A DNA stretch of 64,000 nt from an uncultured Enterobacterales bacterium (GCA_945288535.1 CALYQQ010000005.1:91371-155370); one strand, 5' to 3'. Counted from the stretch's first letter, positions 10,399-20,481 are shown. Program-made: numbers and translations. The notes: generated by a model not told the origin, from the letters alone.

Positions 10399-11515
10399 GA
10401 TAAATTGCTTTTAGTTGTGAAAGTGGTTGGCTACTACCTAATATCCGGCCATCATAAGCAAAAATAACTGTATTACACTGTGGTGGCATAGTATTAAAGC
10501 GAAATAATAATGTCATACGTTGCTGAATTTTATTCGCTATTTGTTGGTAAACACTTTGCCACCCCTGCTCGTCGATTAATGTCATCGCTTCTTCTGTTGT
10601 CGCACATTGTTCAATTTGTTCGAGTAATGTATAAGGCGCATGCAGTAAGGCCAGATGAGCGATCAATGTTTCTATTCTGCCATCAGCAATATGACTATGC
10701 GTATGAAAGATCCCCGCGGCTACTTTGATGAGTTTACCTAAATGCCCTACTAACGTAATATAGCGAAATTGTAAGCGCTCCGCCTCCTTTAACATAAAAC
10801 CGACAAAATTACTCATGGTGACAACATAATTACTACCAATACCAAGTTGCTCATTAACAAATCGTTCACCATGATTGCCTGGAACTAAAATAACTTTATC
10901 CAAGCCTTCATCACGTTTCATAGAGAGCGCTAACGATAATGATTTTTTCCAACTTTCATCAGACATTGGCGTTACAATGCCGGTTGTGCCAATAATTGAG
11001 ATCCCTCCAACGATACCTAATCTACTGTTATAGGTTTTTTTAGCGCGCTCTTCGCCTTCCGGTGCAAAGATTGTTATTTTTGCGCCACGTTGTGGCCCTA
11101 TCACGTCGCGTACTGCGGTTTCAATGGTTTGTCTTGGCGTATGATTAATTGCAGCGTTGCCTAGTGGTAAGCCTATCCCACGACGACTTACTACGCCAAT
11201 ACCTAGACCACCCTCAATACTAATATAGCTTGACTCATTTAACGTCACCTTGGCATAAATGAGCATTCCATGGGTCGCATCTATGTCGTCTCCGCCATCT
11301 TTTTCAATAGCTGCTATTGCGCTATTGCCTTGTATAGAGCTATCCCGAACAGTTAAATTGAGGACTACCCCTGATGGGGTAACAATTGAAACATTACTAA
11401 TAAGTTGTTGACGCAATACCATGAGTGCTGCAACTTTAGCCGCTGCAGTTGCACAAGACCCCGTGGTATACCCCGTGCGATATTTTTTGCCATTATGCCA
11501 AACATAATTATCCAT
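10391..11515 (-). CDS. cbiD: Cobalt-precorrin-5B C1-methyltransferase
   Basis: CbiD methylates C1 of cobalt-precorrin-5B; it is specific to the anaerobic pathway and unrelated to the other methylases. The 374-residue protein opens with the diagnostic [15 protein letters not shown] and contains [26 protein letters not shown] and [19 protein letters not shown], in family order. It sits eight bases downstream of cbiC and overlaps cbiE. Confidence 0.96.
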   Translation of the reverse strand: MDNYVWHNGKKYRTGYTTGSCATAAAKVAALMVLRQQLISNVSIVTPSGVVLNLTVRDSSIQGNSAIAAIEKDGGDDIDATHGMLIYAKVTLNESSYISIEGGLGIGVVSRRGIGLPLGNAAINHTPRQTIETAVRDVIGPQRGAKITIFAPEGEERAKKTYNSRLGIVGGISIIGTTGIVTPMSDESWKKSLSLALSMKRDEGLDKVILVPGNHGERFVNEQLGIGSNYVVTMSNFVGFMLKEAERLQFRYITLVGHLGKLIKVAAGIFHTHSHIADGRIETLIAHLALLHAPYTLLEQIEQCATTEEAMTLIDEQGWQSVYQQIANKIQQRMTLLFRFNTMPPQCNTVIFAYDGRILGSSQPLSQLKAIYHD

Positions 11516-11523
11516 AATGCCTC

Positions 11524-12159
11524 TTATAACTCATATAACACTGCATTTAAAATTGCTGCCGCAATATTGCTACCACCTTTACGGCCAATTGATGTGATAT
11601 TGGGTAAATTACTTTTTATTAAAGCAGCCTTCGATTCAGCTGCGCCCACAAAGCCAACAGGAACACCAATAACTGCTGTAGGAGGACATAGTCCACGCTT
11701 AGTTAATTCTAAAAGGCGAAATAAGGCTGTCGGCGCATTACCAAAAACAAATATTTTTTCGCCAGGTTGCTGTAATGCTAAATCGACAGCTGCCATCGAT
11801 CGTGTAATATCATGTTGCTTTGCTATCAAGGCAACATGTTCATCATTAATATAGCAATAATAACGACAACCTAATTTATCTAAATATCGCTTGTTGATAC
11901 CTGATAATACCATTGATGTATCAGTAAAAATCGTAACGTTACGTTGTAACGCTGTTGATAATAGTTTGGTAACTTGAGGTGAAAAATGCAAAATATCAAG
12001 CCAATCAAAATCTGCACTGGTATGGATAGCACGTTTAATAATGTGTTCTTGACATGCATCCACAAACAGGTAATCGGGCCTGTGTTCCGTGATTAGGTGT
12101 TGAATGATTTCAAAGCTTTTTTCTTCGATTAGTTTGGGTTGTTTAATATAATCCACCAT
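11524..12159 (-). CDS. cbiC: Cobalt-precorrin-8 methylmutase
   Basis: CbiC moves a methyl group from C11 to C12 to give cobyrinic acid. The 211-residue protein has the active-site histidine in [15 protein letters not shown] and the C-terminal signature [14 protein letters not shown] followed by [15 protein letters not shown]. Length and start (MVDYIKQP) match the enteric family. It lies six bases downstream of cbiB. Confidence 0.96.
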   Translation of the reverse strand: MVDYIKQPKLIEEKSFEIIQHLITEHRPDYLFVDACQEHIIKRAIHTSADFDWLDILHFSPQVTKLLSTALQRNVTIFTDTSMVLSGINKRYLDKLGCRYYCYINDEHVALIAKQHDITRSMAAVDLALQQPGEKIFVFGNAPTALFRLLELTKRGLCPPTAVIGVPVGFVGAAESKAALIKSNLPNITSIGRKGGSNIAAAILNAVLYEL

Positions 12160-12165
12160 TCATCC

Positions 12166-13119
12166 TTAATCATGAAATAAAGAGAATATAGCTGCAAAAC
12201 TAATTAACCCGAGCAATGATGCTGTATACATCAATTTTATGACGTGTTTAATATCCTCACGAGTAATTATTCTTCGCTCATCGCCTATCCACGGCTTATT
12301 AATAAGTTCACCAAAATAACGATTAGGGCCCCCTAGGCGTATCCCTAAAGCACCAGCAACAGTAGCTTCAGGCCAAGCACAATTCGGGCTTTTATGATTG
12401 TAGCGATCGCGCCAACCTATTTTTACAGCTTGTTCGAAATTAAAGTGACATAATCCACTGGCTATACTTAATAAAATCCAGCTTAAGCGCGCAGGTAACC
12501 AGTTAGCAATATCATCAAGGCGCGCCGAAACATAACCAATTGCTTTATATTTTGGTGTAGTGTAACCAACCATAGAATCTAATGTATTAACCGCTTTATA
12601 AGCCATGGCCAACGGAACACCACCAATAAAGAGGAAAAAAAGCGGAGCAATAACACCATCAACACTGTTTTCGGCGACTGTTTCTACTGTAGCTCGACTC
12701 ATTTGTTGTTCAGAAAGCTGATTTGTTTCTCGACCAACAATATAAGAGAGTTTCTGACGCGCATCGTCAAGGGAGGAAAACGCTAATGCATTATAGACAT
12801 CCATAGCACAATCACCTAAACAACGCGTAGCGAGTAGACTATAAATCATGAGGGTTTGCACTCCCCATTGTAACAAGTAAATTCCATCTAACAGAGTAAT
12901 AATTCCCCAAGTGAGTGTATAAGTAATACCAACTACAATAAGCCATAGTAACAATCCCCCCCATCGTAATGCATGTTCACTATGGCAAATCAATCGTATC
13001 TGTATTTGTAGCAGCGAAATTAATTTACCTATCCAACGGATCGGATGTGGCCATGTTGGTGGATCACCTAAATATAAATCCAGCAGATAGCCACAAATAA
13101 TCGTCGATAAACTAAACAT
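12166..13119 (-). CDS. cbiB: Adenosylcobinamide-phosphate synthase
   Basis: CbiB attaches aminopropanol phosphate (or its equivalent) to adenosylcobyric acid at the membrane. The 317-residue protein begins MFSLSTIICGYLLDLYLGDP, followed by WPHPIRWIGKLI, and has several membrane segments and VETVAENSVDGVIAPLFFL. ATG 13119 overlaps the cbiA stop by eight bases and gives the family's usual length. The reading frame stays open for another 73 codons up to 13338, but that extension lies inside cbiA and carries no family similarity. Confidence 0.94.
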   Translation of the reverse strand: MFSLSTIICGYLLDLYLGDPPTWPHPIRWIGKLISLLQIQIRLICHSEHALRWGGLLLWLIVVGITYTLTWGIITLLDGIYLLQWGVQTLMIYSLLATRCLGDCAMDVYNALAFSSLDDARQKLSYIVGRETNQLSEQQMSRATVETVAENSVDGVIAPLFFLFIGGVPLAMAYKAVNTLDSMVGYTTPKYKAIGYVSARLDDIANWLPARLSWILLSIASGLCHFNFEQAVKIGWRDRYNHKSPNCAWPEATVAGALGIRLGGPNRYFGELINKPWIGDERRIITREDIKHVIKLMYTASLLGLISFAAIFSLFHD

Positions 13120-14473
13120 GATATTCTCTGGATAGCCAACAATGTAAAATTTCTGGCGATTGATAAAAATGTAAATGTAAATAACTGGCGAAAGTATTAC
13201 CTTTTTGATATCCGCCCTGCCATTGGCTGATAAGCTCATTATCACGTATTTTATGTAGCGTAAAGCAGGCGGGTAAATCAGTAAAGAACTGCGAGTGATG
13301 GAATTCGTGACCTCGTAATTGACTACCTTGTCGAGCAATTAAACACCTTTGATTTGCTGTCGCTTGCGCATAACCAAATCGTTTTAATCCTTTGCTCATA
13401 ACACTATAACCTGGCAATATGCCGACCATTGGAAAACGTCCTCCTTGTAAATTCTCAAGATAGTCGCCCAGATACATTAATCCACCACATTCCGCATAAA
13501 TAGGGATCCCTTTTTGATGTGCTTGTTTTAAGCGGATCTTTATCGCTCTATTTGATGCCAATGTGTCAGCAAACTGTTCAGGAAAACCACCACCGATATA
13601 AATAGCATGACAATCAGGTAAATCACGATCATCTATGGGACTAAATGGAATAAGCTGCGCGCCTAAGTGTTTAAGCAATTCAAGGTTATCATAATAATAA
13701 AAGTGAAATGCAGCATCCTGCGCAATCGCTATAGATATGCCGTGAAGATTAGGATAAGCCGAATAATCATAAGATGAAGACTCAATAGTAACAGGTGCCG
13801 CCAGCGCCAAAAAACGATCTAAATCAATATATTTTTTTATGCCATTGACCAAATTTTGCCAATATAGGGTATCATCGCCCCATTCACTGTGGGGTAATAA
13901 GCCGAGATGGCGTTCAGGTAGAACAAAATCTTTATCCACGGGTAAGCGACCAATAACAGGAATACAGCAATAATATTCAATTGCCTTTTTTAGTAGCTGA
14001 TAATGCCCTTCACTATTCACACGATTTATAATTACCGCAACAATATTCACTCGACGATCAAACTGAATAAAACCATTGACCGTTGCTGCAAGCGATGTCG
14101 CTACAGATTTACCGTCAACAATTAATATAACTGGGCAATTAAGTTGTTTTGCCATACCTGCACTACTGCAATAGTCCGCCTTTAGACCAATGCCATCATA
14201 GAGTCCCATAACTCCTTCAATAATATTAATTTCAGCATGAGTCGCATGATATTTAAAAAGTGTTTTTAATGTCTTATTTGGTAGCATAAAAGCATCTAAA
14301 TTATATGATGGTTTTCCTATAGCAGCTTGATGCCAACCCGTATCAATATAATCAGGTCCGATTTTGAATGCATTTACTATTAAGCCTCGTTGATAAAGTG
14401 CTCGCATAATTCCTGACATGATGGTCGTTTTGCCTACACCACTGTGCGTCGCACCAATTAATATCGTCTTCAT
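13112..14473 (-). CDS. cbiA: Cobyrinic acid a,c-diamide synthase
   Basis: CbiA amidates the a and c side chains of cobyrinic acid with glutamine and ATP. The 453-residue protein has the P-loop ATHSGVGKTTIMSGI at its N-terminus, ADYCSSAGMAKQL in the synthetase domain, and the glutamine amidotransferase nucleophile in AECGGLMYLG near residue 330. It is the first gene of the operon, about 160 bases downstream of the cobalamin riboswitch core. A GGTAGGTGATAG ribosome binding site lies somewhat far (12-13 bases) from the ATG. Confidence 0.96.
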   Translation of the reverse strand: MKTILIGATHSGVGKTTIMSGIMRALYQRGLIVNAFKIGPDYIDTGWHQAAIGKPSYNLDAFMLPNKTLKTLFKYHATHAEINIIEGVMGLYDGIGLKADYCSSAGMAKQLNCPVILIVDGKSVATSLAATVNGFIQFDRRVNIVAVIINRVNSEGHYQLLKKAIEYYCCIPVIGRLPVDKDFVLPERHLGLLPHSEWGDDTLYWQNLVNGIKKYIDLDRFLALAAPVTIESSSYDYSAYPNLHGISIAIAQDAAFHFYYYDNLELLKHLGAQLIPFSPIDDRDLPDCHAIYIGGGFPEQFADTLASNRAIKIRLKQAHQKGIPIYAECGGLMYLGDYLENLQGGRFPMVGILPGYSVMSKGLKRFGYAQATANQRCLIARQGSQLRGHEFHHSQFFTDLPACFTLHKIRDNELISQWQGGYQKGNTFASYLHLHFYQSPEILHCWLSREYHV

Positions 14474-14639
14474 TTATTTTGCTATCACCTACCTGTCTAA
14501 GCTAACCTTAAGCTGAAAAAATAAGATAATAATCAATGAAGTAAAAAAATGACGGGCAAAATGTCATAAGGAAAGACACCAACAAAAAAGTAGTGTATTC
14601 ATTATTGATACAACCCGATCCCCACCGAATGTGTTGTAC

Positions 14640-14822
14640 TTACGTTAAATTTCACGTGTTGGCAAACAGGTCGGTCTTCTGGCTTAACGTCATTCGCCCC
14701 TCTTCCTTCCCGGTTTATTTGCCAGTGGTATATAAGAGGTTTGTCAGTAATACAGCTGCGGGGGCTGCGGAGGATTCACACCTCCTTCCCATAAAATAGT
14801 TGTTTTAAGCTATTTAACCTGA
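14640..14822 (-). promoter_or_regulatory. Cobalamin riboswitch controlling the cbi operon
   Basis: Read on the minus strand, the segment contains the conserved elements in order: GGGAAGGAGGTGTGAATCC with its paired TCCGCAGCCCCCGCAGC, a variable arm, and the B12 box AAGCCAGAAGACCGACCTG, then TTTGCCAACACG. These are the core features of the AdoCbl riboswitch seen before btuB and cbi genes. It lies between a promoter-like sequence and cbiA, so binding of adenosylcobalamin is expected to reduce expression of the whole operon. Exact ends are estimates. A plus-strand open frame here is a shadow of the RNA. Confidence 0.93.
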
Positions 14823-14835
14823 ATGCACATGATGT

Positions 14836-14864
14836 TTTATAAAAATACGCTATTATTTAGTCTA
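14836..14864 (-). promoter_or_regulatory. Candidate promoter of the cobalamin operon
   Basis: On the minus strand TAGACT (14864-14859) and TATAAA (14841-14836) are separated by 17 bases, a sigma-70-like arrangement, just before the riboswitch. No binding site for an activator such as PocR was recognised. In such AT-rich DNA similar matches arise by chance, so this rests on position. Confidence 0.4.
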
Positions 14865-15556
14865 GTCATTTACCTGTTAACTTGTTGATTATTATTAATC
14901 ATATAACCAACATATGAATATATTTAGATGTTATTACTTTTTTCCACTAGTTAATACTCAACAGATTATCCTTGTTCACTTCTTGATAATGGTGATTAAA
15001 CGCACTTCTGATGATATATAACATATGGTATATAACAGATCATTTTTCTCGTTTTATTAAAAGCAGATAATAACTATTCTATTTATTTATCGCGATTTCT
15101 ATTATTTTTACCATAATGCTTTACAATATGAAAAGCAATAACGTCATTAAATTAATCCGTTTTTTCTACAATAAATAACCAGAGTAACATAGAAACGATT
15201 AAACGTAGGAAGAAATGATTTTTTTTGAATTATTGGCGACAACGTGACCTTTATTAATGCATCTAGTAATAGGTAAATTCATTGTTTTTTTTTATTAAAA
15301 ATATTTTTTTCTACAACTTTGTTATTAAAATCCGTTTTTAATTAAAGCAGTTAAATAAGATAATAATTTTTTCTATATATAATACACTTATCCCATTTAC
15401 AATAGGAAAAAGAAGATGTCTACTACCTCTTTGCGGTATCGTTACAAAATTATGTCATTATATCTTTACATAATACGTAATAGTTGATTAAACCTATTTA
15501 AATCAAAGCAAACAGTAATAGATTATACTTGCCTAACTACTTATTAAGGATACGAT
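14865..15556. other. AT-rich divergent intergenic region
   Basis: This roughly 690-base stretch separates the divergent cobalamin operon and the DUF1161 gene. It must hold both promoters. I saw no conserved small ORF, RNA gene or long repeat; it contains many homopolymeric A and T runs. Confidence 0.5.
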
Positions 15557-15886
15557 ATGAAAAAATTTTTGTTTTCGGTGCTAGTGTCATTTTCACTTCC
15601 TTTCTCAAGCTATATAATGGCAACACCTTGTTCAGACGTTGAAACTCAAATTGCGAACAAAATTATTAATAATGGTGTTCCGGAAGATAAATTTGATCTA
15701 TTTTCGATTGACGTTGATGCCACGATACCAGAACAAGGTAAGATTGTCGGCCATTGTGATGGTGGACATAAGCAAATTGTTTATCGTCGATATCTTACAA
15801 CATCAAATAAAATAAAGAGTTCTTCGAAAGCCACCGAAAATACGCGGGTACTTCCAGATAATCATTCACCTGACGAAACCAATTAA
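15557..15886 (+). CDS. Small exported DUF1161 protein
   Basis: The 109-residue product has a signal peptide of about 22 residues ending SSYIMA before TPC. The mature part follows the DUF1161 pattern: a first Cys in TPCSDVETQIANKI, then GKIVGHCDGGHKQIVYRR with a second Cys. DUF1161 proteins are small periplasmic proteins of unknown function in Proteobacteria. The two conserved Cys could form a disulphide (inference). AAGGA lies six bases before the ATG. The polar tail after YRR is probably poorly conserved. A short imperfect hairpin (15955-15995) follows about 70 bases downstream. Confidence 0.75.
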   Translation: MKKFLFSVLVSFSLPFSSYIMATPCSDVETQIANKIINNGVPEDKFDLFSIDVDATIPEQGKIVGHCDGGHKQIVYRRYLTTSNKIKSSSKATENTRVLPDNHSPDETN

Positions 15887-16507
15887 CGTGCCTAATTACG
15901 TGAAGTAATACTGATGTCCATCGCGCTATGATCATATAATGAGTCAAGCTTTATAGTTAAAGATAAGCTGTTTTTTGTTTTAGTTTATCTTAACTTATTT
16001 TCTATGCTTTTCTAAATTTGCCTGGGTATGCATAATGAGAGTAATGTTACTTTGATAGAAATAAAAATATCTCATGTTAGTTCATTTAATTGGTGACCAA
16101 ATTAATTCACTAACTCATTACATTTTATCTATTTTAACGTATCTAGAAATAATATGACTTATACTAGTATGCAGAATAACTTTTACGATAAAACACTTAT
16201 TAATCAAAAAATAATTTAATATTATTAGATATGATTAAATAACTAACCGATACCCTTTAATGCTTAGGTCACCCCATAGCATTAGTACAATAGAAATAGT
16301 AATCAATAATCATTCATTATACAAACAAACATCAATTGCCTATTACTGCAGAAATGGGGGAATTAACTATATCGTTATGATCTTATTCAATTGATTATAT
16401 TATTATTAAATTAAACCTACCATATTGTCATTCATCCAGTTATGATGATTAAGCCTATATTAACGATAGACTAAGTTTTAAGTATGCTTATCAGTAGAGG
16501 AATAAAA
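15887..16507. other. Intergenic region between the DUF1161 gene and kdsD
   Basis: About 620 bases without a recognisable gene. An imperfect stem-loop has arms at 15955-15966 and 15985-15995 (AGTTAAAGATAA with TTATCTTAACT, one bulged A) and may terminate the upstream gene. The rest is AT-rich with no repeat or RNA that I recognise; it should carry the kdsD promoter. Confidence 0.4.
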
Positions 16508-17491
16508 ATGAGCAACCAAAATCAGGTTATTCAGCAAGCACAAGACGTTTTACGGCTTGAAGCAAAAGCAATCGAGCGTGTTGCCTTACGTCTTAACACA
16601 GAGTTTGCTAATGCAATAGCGCTGATACTCAACATTAAAGGTCGAGTGATTCTTACAGGTATGGGTAAACCCGGTTATATTGCACAAAAAATTGCAGCGA
16701 CTTTAATGAGCACAGGCACCCCCGCCTATTACCTGCATCCAGCTGAAGGCATTCATGGTGATTTAGGCATGATCACCCAACATGATATTGTTGTTGCCTT
16801 GTCTAATAGTGGTGAAACAGCCGAAATAATCAATATTTTACCAACAATTAGTCGGATCGGTGCGCCGATTATTGCTATTTGTGGTAATCATTCATCAACA
16901 CTAGCTAAATATGCCGCCATTACGCTTGATGCCTCAGTTGAACAAGAGGCCTGTCCGCTTGGATTAGCACCAACGACAAGTACGACTGTAGCACTAGCTA
17001 TCGGTGATGCACTTGCAGTTGCCTTAATGACTGCAAGAGAGTTTACAGCCAATGATTTTGCAATTTACCACCCTGGGGGCTCATTAGGTAAACGTCTATT
17101 ACTCACGGTAGAACAAATTATGCATAGTGGTGAAAATAATCCCGTTGTGAGTGAAGAACAAACTGTATCAAATGCCTTATTTACTATTACCGAAAGAGGT
17201 ATCGGTGCAACATCGGTAGTTGACAATCAAGGGAAATTACTTGGCATTATTACTGATGGAGATATCCGTCGCGCCTTAGAAAAAGGCTATGCTTTTCTAG
17301 ATAAAAAAGTAACCGATATTATGACTAAACAGCCCATGACTATCACAGCAACGAAATTAGCCTCTGAAGCGCTTTTTGTTATGGAACAACATAAACCAAA
17401 ACCTATTACAGTTTTACCTGTTATTGATGAACAAAACCATGCCATTGGCATGTTGCATCTGACAGATTTATTGCGTCACGGTGTCATGTAA
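16508..17491 (+). CDS. kdsD: Arabinose-5-phosphate isomerase (SIS and CBS domains)
   Basis: KdsD-type enzymes convert ribulose-5-phosphate to arabinose-5-phosphate, the first committed step to Kdo for lipopolysaccharide. The 327-residue protein has an N-terminal SIS domain with GMGKPGYIAQKIAATL, ALSNSGETAEII and FAIYHPGGSLGKRL, then two CBS domains (IMHSGE onward and IMTKQPMTI onward). ATG at 16508 follows AGAGG by eight bases; an upstream start at 16484 has no such site. In E. coli kdsD lies with kdsC and lpt genes; here it stands alone, so paralogues GutQ or KpsF remain possible. Confidence 0.85.
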   Translation: MSNQNQVIQQAQDVLRLEAKAIERVALRLNTEFANAIALILNIKGRVILTGMGKPGYIAQKIAATLMSTGTPAYYLHPAEGIHGDLGMITQHDIVVALSNSGETAEIINILPTISRIGAPIIAICGNHSSTLAKYAAITLDASVEQEACPLGLAPTTSTTVALAIGDALAVALMTAREFTANDFAIYHPGGSLGKRLLLTVEQIMHSGENNPVVSEEQTVSNALFTITERGIGATSVVDNQGKLLGIITDGDIRRALEKGYAFLDKKVTDIMTKQPMTITATKLASEALFVMEQHKPKPITVLPVIDEQNHAIGMLHLTDLLRHGVM

Positions 17492-17943
17492 TTCAATAAT
17501 AATGAGTAATAGCATGATGTTTAACTAACTCGCTAAACCATAAATAGTTAAATAGTGTAATGATTAATTATATTGTTTAACTATTTATAAAGATTAAAAA
17601 TAGGTATATATAATTAACTCGTTATTAAATATAGCAATAATAATTATTATTGTTTAACCAATATTTATTATAGATATGTATCTAAGAATTCATGATTAAA
17701 CACCGTGACAATCAAATTAATCATGTCCATAATGTACGCTAAATAGATAATATATACTTATTTAACACATTAATTCTATTGCGTAAGTTTGTAACAGTTC
17801 ACTATTTATTTTGTCATTCTATCTTTTAATTTCTTTTATTGATCATGACAATATACCTATTTTTCTTGTTCTTTTGAAGAATAGTATTCAGTTGGAAAAA
17901 ATATATATCAGCTAAACGATAAATAAACTTGGATAGATAAACT
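17492..17943. other. Intergenic region with a long inverted repeat
   Basis: About 450 bases. Arms of 13 bases, ATAAATAGTTAAA at 17540-17552 and TTTAACTATTTAT at 17576-17588, form a perfect inverted repeat 49 bases after kdsD and might act as a terminator, though no T-run follows. A second palindrome, CAATAATAATTATTATTG, lies at 17635-17652. No gene is visible. Confidence 0.45.
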
Positions 17944-19794
17944 ATGTTTACTTTTTTTGAAAAAATGATTAATCCTTATCCTGGTGAGCAGCCTACTACA
18001 CCTCCCAGGCATTTTTTCCAATTTTTGTGGCAGTGTACCGAAGGTACTCGCCTTTACCTACTAATGATGACCGCTTTTACCGCTATTATAGGTGCTTTTG
18101 AAGCAGTTTTATTCGTTGTTTTGGGCAAAATTGTTGACTGGTTAGCCGTGATTGCACCAGCTTCATTGTGGGAAAAAGAGGGCAAAACATTATTAATATT
18201 AGCCGCCGTGTTATTAGCAAGTATTATATTAGTTGCTATTCAAACAATGATTAAACATCAAGCCATGGCGGGTAATTTTCCTATGCGTTTACGTTGGAAT
18301 TTTCACAGGTTAATGTTAAATCAAAGTATGTTTTTTTTTCAGGATGAATTTGCTGGTCGTATTTCAGCTAAAGTAATGCAAACTGCACTTGCAGTACGCG
18401 ATACCTGCTTTATTATGATGGATATTTTAGTTTTTGCCATTATTTATTTTGTGACGATGGCAAGTGCTATTGGAAGTTTTAATCGCTGGCTGTTATTACC
18501 ATTTTTGGGTTGGTTATTCCTTTACTTTGCCTGCATGTATTGGTTTATACCCCGTTTATCCCGTGTTGCTCAATCTCAGGCTGATGCTCGTTCTCTTATG
18601 ACGGGAAGGATCACTGATGCCTATACAAATATTACAACAGTTAAATTATTTTCTCATGCTGGGCGTGAAGCCGCTTATGCTCGTTCTGCGATGAAAACGT
18701 TTATGAAAACTGTTTATGCCCAAATGAGATTAGTCAGCGGTATAGAAATCATTAATCACACATTAAATATCAGTTTAGTATTAGGTATTTCTGCTATTGC
18801 ATTTTGGCTATGGACACAAGGCGCTATTGGTATTGGTGCCATTGCTGCCGCAACTGCAATGGCATTAAGGCTTAATGGTATGTCGCAATGGATTATGTGG
18901 GAAATGTCTTCTTTATTTGAAAATATTGGCACAGTACAAGATGGAATTAATACGCTTAGTAATCCTCCCGCCGTGATCGATCATAATAATGCACCTAAAC
19001 TTAAGGTAACAAAAGGGGAGATTTGTTTTCACGATATTACTTTTCTTTATGCAGGGCAAAAGAATAAAACTGTTTTTGATCATTTAAATTTAACCATTAA
19101 ACCTGGGGAAAAAATCGGACTCGTTGGTCGGTCTGGTGCTGGAAAATCAACACTCGTCAATTTATTATTGCACTTTTATGATATTCAACATGGTCAAATC
19201 CTAATTGATGGTCAGGATATTGCCAGTGTGACACAGACCAGTTTACGTGAGCAAATTGGCATGGTAACGCAAGATACCTCTTTATTACATCGCTCAGTAC
19301 GCGATAATATTTTATATGGCAAACCTAATGCGAGTGATAAAGAAATGAAATTAGCGGCCAAGCAAGCTGAAGCGGATGATTTTATTGAAACGTTAGTTGA
19401 TGCCCATGGCCGTCGTGGCTATGATGCTCATGTTGGTGAACGTGGTGTTAAATTATCTGGTGGTCAACGTCAGCGATTAGCAATCGCCAGAGTGATGTTA
19501 AAAGATGCACCTATTTTATTACTTGACGAAGCAACCAGTGCTTTAGACTCAGAGGTAGAATCAGCTATTCAAAGTAGTTTATATCGTTTAATGAAAGGGA
19601 AAACCGTTATTGCCATTGCTCATCGGTTGTCAACTATTGCGGCGATGGACAGGTTAATTGTCTTAGATCAAGGTAAAATTGTGGAACAAGGTGATCATCA
19701 CACACTATTGGCCAAAGATGGACTCTATGCACAATTATGGCAACATCAAAGTGGTGGTTTCCTTGGCGGCAGTGAAGATAATACAGCGGAATAA
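17944..19794 (+). CDS. ABC exporter, fused permease and ATPase (ABCB type)
   Basis: The 616-residue protein is a half-size exporter: an N-terminal membrane domain with six predicted segments (about residues 40-330) and a C-terminal nucleotide-binding domain. The ATPase shows Walker A GRSGAGKSTL, the Q-loop in GMVTQDTS, signature LSGGQRQRLAIAR, Walker B ILLLDEATSALD and the H-loop in IAHRLST. It probably works as a homodimer in the inner membrane. The substrate cannot be told from sequence; relatives are annotated as multidrug or lipid exporters. It is transcribed alone, convergent with the ynfB-like gene, and separated from it by a long hairpin. Confidence 0.85.
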   Translation: MFTFFEKMINPYPGEQPTTPPRHFFQFLWQCTEGTRLYLLMMTAFTAIIGAFEAVLFVVLGKIVDWLAVIAPASLWEKEGKTLLILAAVLLASIILVAIQTMIKHQAMAGNFPMRLRWNFHRLMLNQSMFFFQDEFAGRISAKVMQTALAVRDTCFIMMDILVFAIIYFVTMASAIGSFNRWLLLPFLGWLFLYFACMYWFIPRLSRVAQSQADARSLMTGRITDAYTNITTVKLFSHAGREAAYARSAMKTFMKTVYAQMRLVSGIEIINHTLNISLVLGISAIAFWLWTQGAIGIGAIAAATAMALRLNGMSQWIMWEMSSLFENIGTVQDGINTLSNPPAVIDHNNAPKLKVTKGEICFHDITFLYAGQKNKTVFDHLNLTIKPGEKIGLVGRSGAGKSTLVNLLLHFYDIQHGQILIDGQDIASVTQTSLREQIGMVTQDTSLLHRSVRDNILYGKPNASDKEMKLAAKQAEADDFIETLVDAHGRRGYDAHVGERGVKLSGGQRQRLAIARVMLKDAPILLLDEATSALDSEVESAIQSSLYRLMKGKTVIAIAHRLSTIAAMDRLIVLDQGKIVEQGDHHTLLAKDGLYAQLWQHQSGGFLGGSEDNTAE

Positions 19795-19911
19795 TAATGA
19801 TGAAATACATTATTACTAAACATAGTATCATACCTTCATAAGATATCGTCGTAACACTATACTAATATTGTTACTATCTTTTTTATGACTAATATATTAA
19901 TTATAGGGTTA

Positions 19912-19959
19912 TTAATAGGATAAAGACGAATGCTAAACATTCTGCCTTTATTCTATTAA
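19912..19959. terminator. Long hairpin between convergent genes, likely bidirectional terminator
   Basis: A 14-base-pair outer stem (TTAATAGGATAAAG pairing with CTTTATTCTATTAA, one G-T pair) encloses an AC/TGC internal loop and an inner GAATG/CATTC stem with loop CTAAA. It lies between the plus-strand ABC exporter and the minus-strand ynfB-like gene. No strong T-run follows in either direction, so efficiency is uncertain. Confidence 0.5.
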
Positions 19960-19966
19960 AAATAAA

Positions 19967-20317
19967 TTAGGGATTAATAGGATTACCGGTACGACTATCT
20001 AAACAGCGACGTGTTATAGGTTCCCAGTAAGCCGTTAATACTTTACTAAGGCGACAGCTATCTTCATCATCAATTGCTTTATCATATTTATCAAATTCTT
20101 TTTCTATTCTTGTATTTCTTTTTTGGCGTAGTTTTTGTGTATCATTCCATTGGGTTTTGCGTTCCAATGCCTCTTGCTTAGTTAAGGTATTATCAGCACC
20201 ATCAATAGTAATATTATAATTTTTGCTTGCATAAGCAAAAGATAAAAAAACACAAAGTAATAATAATGCACCTGATAAAAATAAGTGACTAAGATAATTT
20301 AATGCTATCTTTATCAT
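19967..20317 (-). CDS. ynfB: Exported DUF1283 protein, YnfB-like
   Basis: The 116-residue product has an N-terminal hydrophobic signal (LSHLFLSGALLLLCVFLSF) ending near AYA. The mature part matches the DUF1283/YnfB pattern: the central segment KTQWNDTQKLRQKRNTRIEKE and the end AYWEPITRRCLDSRTGNPI with conserved Cys, Trp and Arg. E. coli YnfB is a small periplasmic protein of unknown function. It is a single gene convergent with the ABC exporter. Confidence 0.82.
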   Translation of the reverse strand: MIKIALNYLSHLFLSGALLLLCVFLSFAYASKNYNITIDGADNTLTKQEALERKTQWNDTQKLRQKRNTRIEKEFDKYDKAIDDEDSCRLSKVLTAYWEPITRRCLDSRTGNPINP

Positions 20318-20481
20318 AGAAGCTATCCCATTAATTGTCTTTATGCGATTAGTTTTAATACAATCTCATTATACTGAATACCGACGCTCTTTATTACCAT
20401 AATATGCTTTTATATATAAATTGGCTCACTATATAGCTTACATAATCATTGATAAAGACATCATTTTTGCTCTATAGTCTT

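Noticed and set aside
13120..13338. N-terminal extension of cbiB by 73 codons
   Set aside because: It lies inside cbiA and has no family similarity; ATG 13119 gives the normal CbiB start and length.
14593..14799. Plus-strand open frame of 68 codons
   Set aside because: It lies across the minus-strand cobalamin riboswitch; the conserved RNA elements explain the sequence.
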